Source of the DNA: Paenibacillus sp.
GTDB lineage: Bacteria > Bacillota > Bacilli > Paenibacillales > Paenibacillaceae
Assembly: GCA_003529225.1 (NCBI GenBank)
Contig: DOJM01000310.1
Coordinates: 1-8,362, forward strand
Reading direction: 5' to 3'
Length of the DNA stretch: 8,362 nucleotides
The notes below the pieces were generated by a model. That model saw only the letters and a list, made by a program, of their open reading frames with translations, did no database searches and had not been told where the DNA came from. This document shows, in pieces, positions 6,639 to 8,362 of this stretch. Numbering within the stretch: position 1 is the stretch's first letter; every line of letters begins with the position of its first letter. The position numbers were made by a program, and so were the translations under genes.

Positions 6639-6647
6639 GTAACTATA
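6626..6647 (+). promoter_or_regulatory. Overlapping dyads over the -10 region (candidate operator)
   Basis: Two overlapping dyads are visible. One is an imperfect 16-bp palindrome at 6626-6641 with TACA and TGTA ends (14 of 16 positions symmetric). The other is a perfect inverted repeat TATAGT-GTA-ACTATA at 6633-6647. They cover the presumed -10 and end at the AAGGAGGAG ribosome binding site. The position suits a repressor operator or a small mRNA leader structure. I cannot assign a regulator, and AT-rich palindromes arise readily by chance. Confidence 0.3.
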
Positions 6648-6661
6648 AGGAGGAGATACAA

Positions 6662-6922
6662 ATGAAAAAACTTTGGATTGGATTATCGGCATTGGTACTT
6701 GTTATGGGGATTGGAACCGCTGGCGCTTACGCAGCAGCAAACAATGATTATAACGACAGCAGCTTTTTCGAGAAAATGCTGCCTTTCGCAAAAGAAATGC
6801 ACCCCAACCTTTCAGTGGAACAAATCAAGAAAATGCATGAAAATTGCAGTACTTCAAGCGGGACGGAAATGTCAGGAATGATGCAAAATTCTCAATATAG
6901 CAGGGGTATGATGAACTTCTAA
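6662..6922 (+). CDS. Small secreted Met-rich protein, possible accessory of the adjacent two-component system
   Basis: This 86-residue protein starts at ATG 6662, 8 nt after an excellent AGGAGG (6648-6653). Residues 1-24 form a signal peptide: two lysines, a hydrophobic core, then A-Y-A at 22-24 as a likely signal peptidase I site. The mature part is about 62 residues, with eight methionines (39, 46, 58, 70, 73, 74, 83, 84), His47, His59 and one cysteine (Cys62). No lipobox Cys follows the signal peptide, so it should be soluble outside the membrane. Residues 46-62 centre on L-S-V-E-Q (50-54), which recalls the LTxxQ motif of Spy/CpxP-type envelope-stress proteins; only one copy is present, so homology is not established. 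The Met/His/Cys content could also bind copper or another soft metal. A two-component system follows after a hairpin. I do not recognise the family; the gene is well supported, the function is not. Confidence 0.75.
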   Translation: MKKLWIGLSALVLVMGIGTAGAYAAANNDYNDSSFFEKMLPFAKEMHPNLSVEQIKKMHENCSTSSGTEMSGMMQNSQYSRGMMNF

Positions 6923-6940
6923 TCCGATCATGATAAGATA

Positions 6941-6972
6941 AGACCTCATTGATATGAGGTCTGTCTCATTTT
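6941..6972 (+). terminator. Hairpin after the small secreted gene: weak intrinsic terminator or attenuator
   Basis: A perfect 9-bp inverted repeat AGACCTCAT (6941-6949) and ATGAGGTCT (6954-6962) encloses a 4-nt loop, followed after six bases by only four T residues (6969-6972). The stem is good, but the T-tract is short and displaced, so termination is probably partial. It lies 18 nt after the small gene and 25 nt before the response regulator start. It could set a high ratio of the small protein to the regulator, or act as a 3' mRNA stabiliser. Confidence 0.5.
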
Positions 6973-6997
6973 AACAACAAAGTAGGTGATGAAGTTC

Positions 6998-7693
6998 GTG
7001 AAAATTTTAGTGGTGGATGATGAAGAAAATATCTTGCAGGTTATTAAGGCTTATTTGGAAAAGAATAAATATATTGTGTACGAAGCCGATACAGGAAGAG
7101 GCGCGATTCATCTTTTTGAAACCTTAAAGCCCGATCTGATCGTGCTGGATTTGATGCTTCCAGACATGACTGGAGAGGAAGTATGCAGAATGGTACGCAA
7201 ATCATCGAATGTTCCGATCCTCATGCTGACTGCAAAAAGCAGTGAGGACGATATGGTGAATGGGCTCATGATTGGAGCCGATGATTATATTACTAAACCA
7301 TTCAGCCCAAGAGAGCTGCTCGCTCGGGTGATTAGTCTATTAAGAAGAACCATTCAGCCGCAATTGGGGAATATGTCACTGCTGTCTTATGCCCAAGGCG
7401 ATTTAACTATGGATTTGGAACGTTATGAGGTGAGAATTCACGAGGAGCCAGTATCTTTTACCCTTATGGAGTTCAAGCTACTTGAAATTTTAGCGAAGCA
7501 TCCGAAGAGAGTGTTCTCACGACTTGAACTTGTTAACCTTACTCAGGGTGATACCTATGAAGGATTCGAGCGGACCATCGATGTTCATATTAAGAATATT
7601 AGACAAAAAATTGGCGATGATCCTAAACACCCTGTTTTTATTGGCACTGTATTTGGAGTGGGGTATAAATTCTTGGTGAGTCATGATGTCTAA
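6998..7693 (+). CDS. OmpR/PhoB-family response regulator
   Basis: This is a 231-residue DNA-binding response regulator. The receiver domain (about 1-115) has the acidic pair Asp7-Asp8, phosphoacceptor Asp51 in V-L-D-L-M-L-P, Thr78 in M-L-T-A and Lys100 in T-K-P-F. The C-terminal winged helix (about 129-226) has F-T-L-M-E-F-K-L-L early and V-F-G-V-G-Y-K-F at the wing, as in OmpR/PhoB proteins. I chose GTG 6998 because it gives the family's usual M-K-I-L-V-V-D-D start and lies 8 nt after AGGTGA (6984-6989). Alternatives at GTG 6986 and ATG 6989 would add four or three residues but lack a well-placed ribosome binding site. It overlaps the kinase gene by 8 nt, the usual cognate pairing. No clear promoter of its own is visible, so it may rely on read-through from the small secreted gene. 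The signal it answers to is unknown. Confidence 0.95.
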   Translation: MKILVVDDEENILQVIKAYLEKNKYIVYEADTGRGAIHLFETLKPDLIVLDLMLPDMTGEEVCRMVRKSSNVPILMLTAKSSEDDMVNGLMIGADDYITKPFSPRELLARVISLLRRTIQPQLGNMSLLSYAQGDLTMDLERYEVRIHEEPVSFTLMEFKLLEILAKHPKRVFSRLELVNLTQGDTYEGFERTIDVHIKNIRQKIGDDPKHPVFIGTVFGVGYKFLVSHDV

Positions 7694-8362
7694 TAGAGGC
7701 GGATTGAGCAGAAAGCTTCTTATTTCCCATGTCGGCGTGGCCCTTGCTGCGCTTCTGTCTATTGTCTTGCTTGTGAACTTGGTAATGAACATCTCGTTTA
7801 ACCAATATCAGAAGAACCAGCAGCAGACAGAAATACAAAGTTTACTGGACGATTTAGAAGACGCTTATAATGTGTCTACCGGCCACTGGAATACAAACGT
7901 TTGGATGACCATTTCGCACCAAGCGATGATTAGTGATTATATGGTTCGTGTTTATGATCGAGACCGTCGCTTGATTTGGGATACTAGTCAAATGGGCAGG
8001 CAGATACAAGTGAATTCCCAGTCTGCGCAAGACACCATTAAAAAAACAATCGTAAAAGGAAATCAGCAGGTAGGAACATTGGAATTTCTACCAGTGAAAG
8101 AAACGTCGCAAAGTCTGAATCAGAAATTTCTGAGAATGTTTAATACCTTATTATGGGCCGCAATGATACTCGTAATTGTCGGGACGTATCTGTTCAGCCG
8201 GTATATGGCCAAAAGCATTAGCCAACCTCTCCTAGAGATTAAAGATATCGCTTCGAAAATGAGGGAGGGGGATCTCAGCTCCCGGGTTGAAATGTTAAAC
8301 CAGAATACAGAAATTGATGACGTGGGGCGTACACTCAATCATTTGGCTGATGGATTGGAGAA
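7686..8362 (+). CDS. Sensor histidine kinase, N-terminal part (3' end outside window)
   Basis: The frame runs from ATG 7686 to the window end without a stop (225 codons), overlapping the response regulator by 8 nt; GGTGAG (7675-7680) is the probable ribosome binding site. Residues 11-36 form membrane helix 1, about 37-152 an extracellular sensor region, 153-172 membrane helix 2, and from 173 a HAMP domain with the expected S-I-S-Q-P-L-L-E-I (177-185) and a later E-I-D-D-V-G (209-214). The phosphorylated His and the ATPase domain lie beyond the window. The sensor region of about 115 residues carries R-V-Y-D-R-D-R-R-L-I-W-D (88-99), a pattern typical of PAS-like/Cache extracellular folds in BaeS/PhoR-type kinases. 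Neighbouring gene order suggests it controls the small secreted protein and itself. The ligand cannot be read from the sequence. Confidence 0.92.
   Translation, partial: MSNRGGLSRKLLISHVGVALAALLSIVLLVNLVMNISFNQYQKNQQQTEIQSLLDDLEDAYNVSTGHWNTNVWMTISHQAMISDYMVRVYDRDRRLIWDTSQMGRQIQVNSQSAQDTIKKTIVKGNQQVGTLEFLPVKETSQSLNQKFLRMFNTLLWAAMILVIVGTYLFSRYMAKSISQPLLEIKDIASKMREGDLSSRVEMLNQNTEIDDVGRTLNHLADGLE

Noticed and set aside
6678..6881. 67-codon frame inside the small secreted-protein gene
   Set aside because: It is out of frame with a gene that has an excellent ribosome binding site and signal peptide, and has no initiation signal of its own.
6949..6977. TTGATA-N17-TAACAA as a promoter for the response regulator
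   Set aside because: The -10 matches poorly and transcription would start at or beyond the ribosome binding site at 6984; the -35 also lies inside the hairpin.
1..8362. tRNA or rRNA genes, CRISPR arrays, insertion sequences, riboswitches
   Set aside because: No repeat-spacer array, transposase-like protein, terminal inverted repeats, cloverleaf-like or conserved leader RNA was found on reading the non-coding parts; the only sizeable gap is 177 nt.

Overview
The window looks like a low-to-moderate GC Gram-positive chromosome, most likely Bacillales and possibly a Paenibacillus relative. The support is strong AGGAGG-type ribosome binding sites, several GTG starts, dense overlapping operons and an OmpR-type two-component system of firmicute style. 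The genus is inference only. All supported genes are on the + strand.

Positions 1-6484 hold one tightly packed operon, cut at its left end. Its order is the C-terminal half of an ATP-grasp ligase, a GT-B-fold glycosyltransferase, a radical SAM enzyme with one predicted auxiliary iron-sulfur site, a Gfo/Idh/MocA NAD(P)-dependent sugar oxidoreductase, an ABC-2 type ATPase and two ABC-2 membrane proteins. Junctions are 16-18 nt gaps, a 35-nt overlap, two ATGA overlaps and a 5-nt gap, so expression is probably coupled. The set (ligation, glycosylation, radical redox chemistry, sugar redox chemistry, export) reads as part of a gene cluster for a small secreted glycosylated or aminosugar-like metabolite. 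I cannot name the product and recognise no known cluster.

Positions 6485-6661 are an AT-rich regulatory gap. It has three CTTCATAA direct repeats spaced 11 and 22 nt apart, a weak promoter-like element and two overlapping dyads in front of a very strong ribosome binding site.

Positions 6662-8362 hold a second unit: a short secreted Met-rich protein, a hairpin, an OmpR-family response regulator and the N-terminal part of its sensor kinase, cut at the right end. The likely model is an envelope- or metal-sensing two-component system with a secreted accessory protein, the phased repeats being candidate response-regulator sites. The most unusual detail is a G7 run just before the stop of the first permease: a -1 slip there would fuse both permeases into one 539-residue protein.
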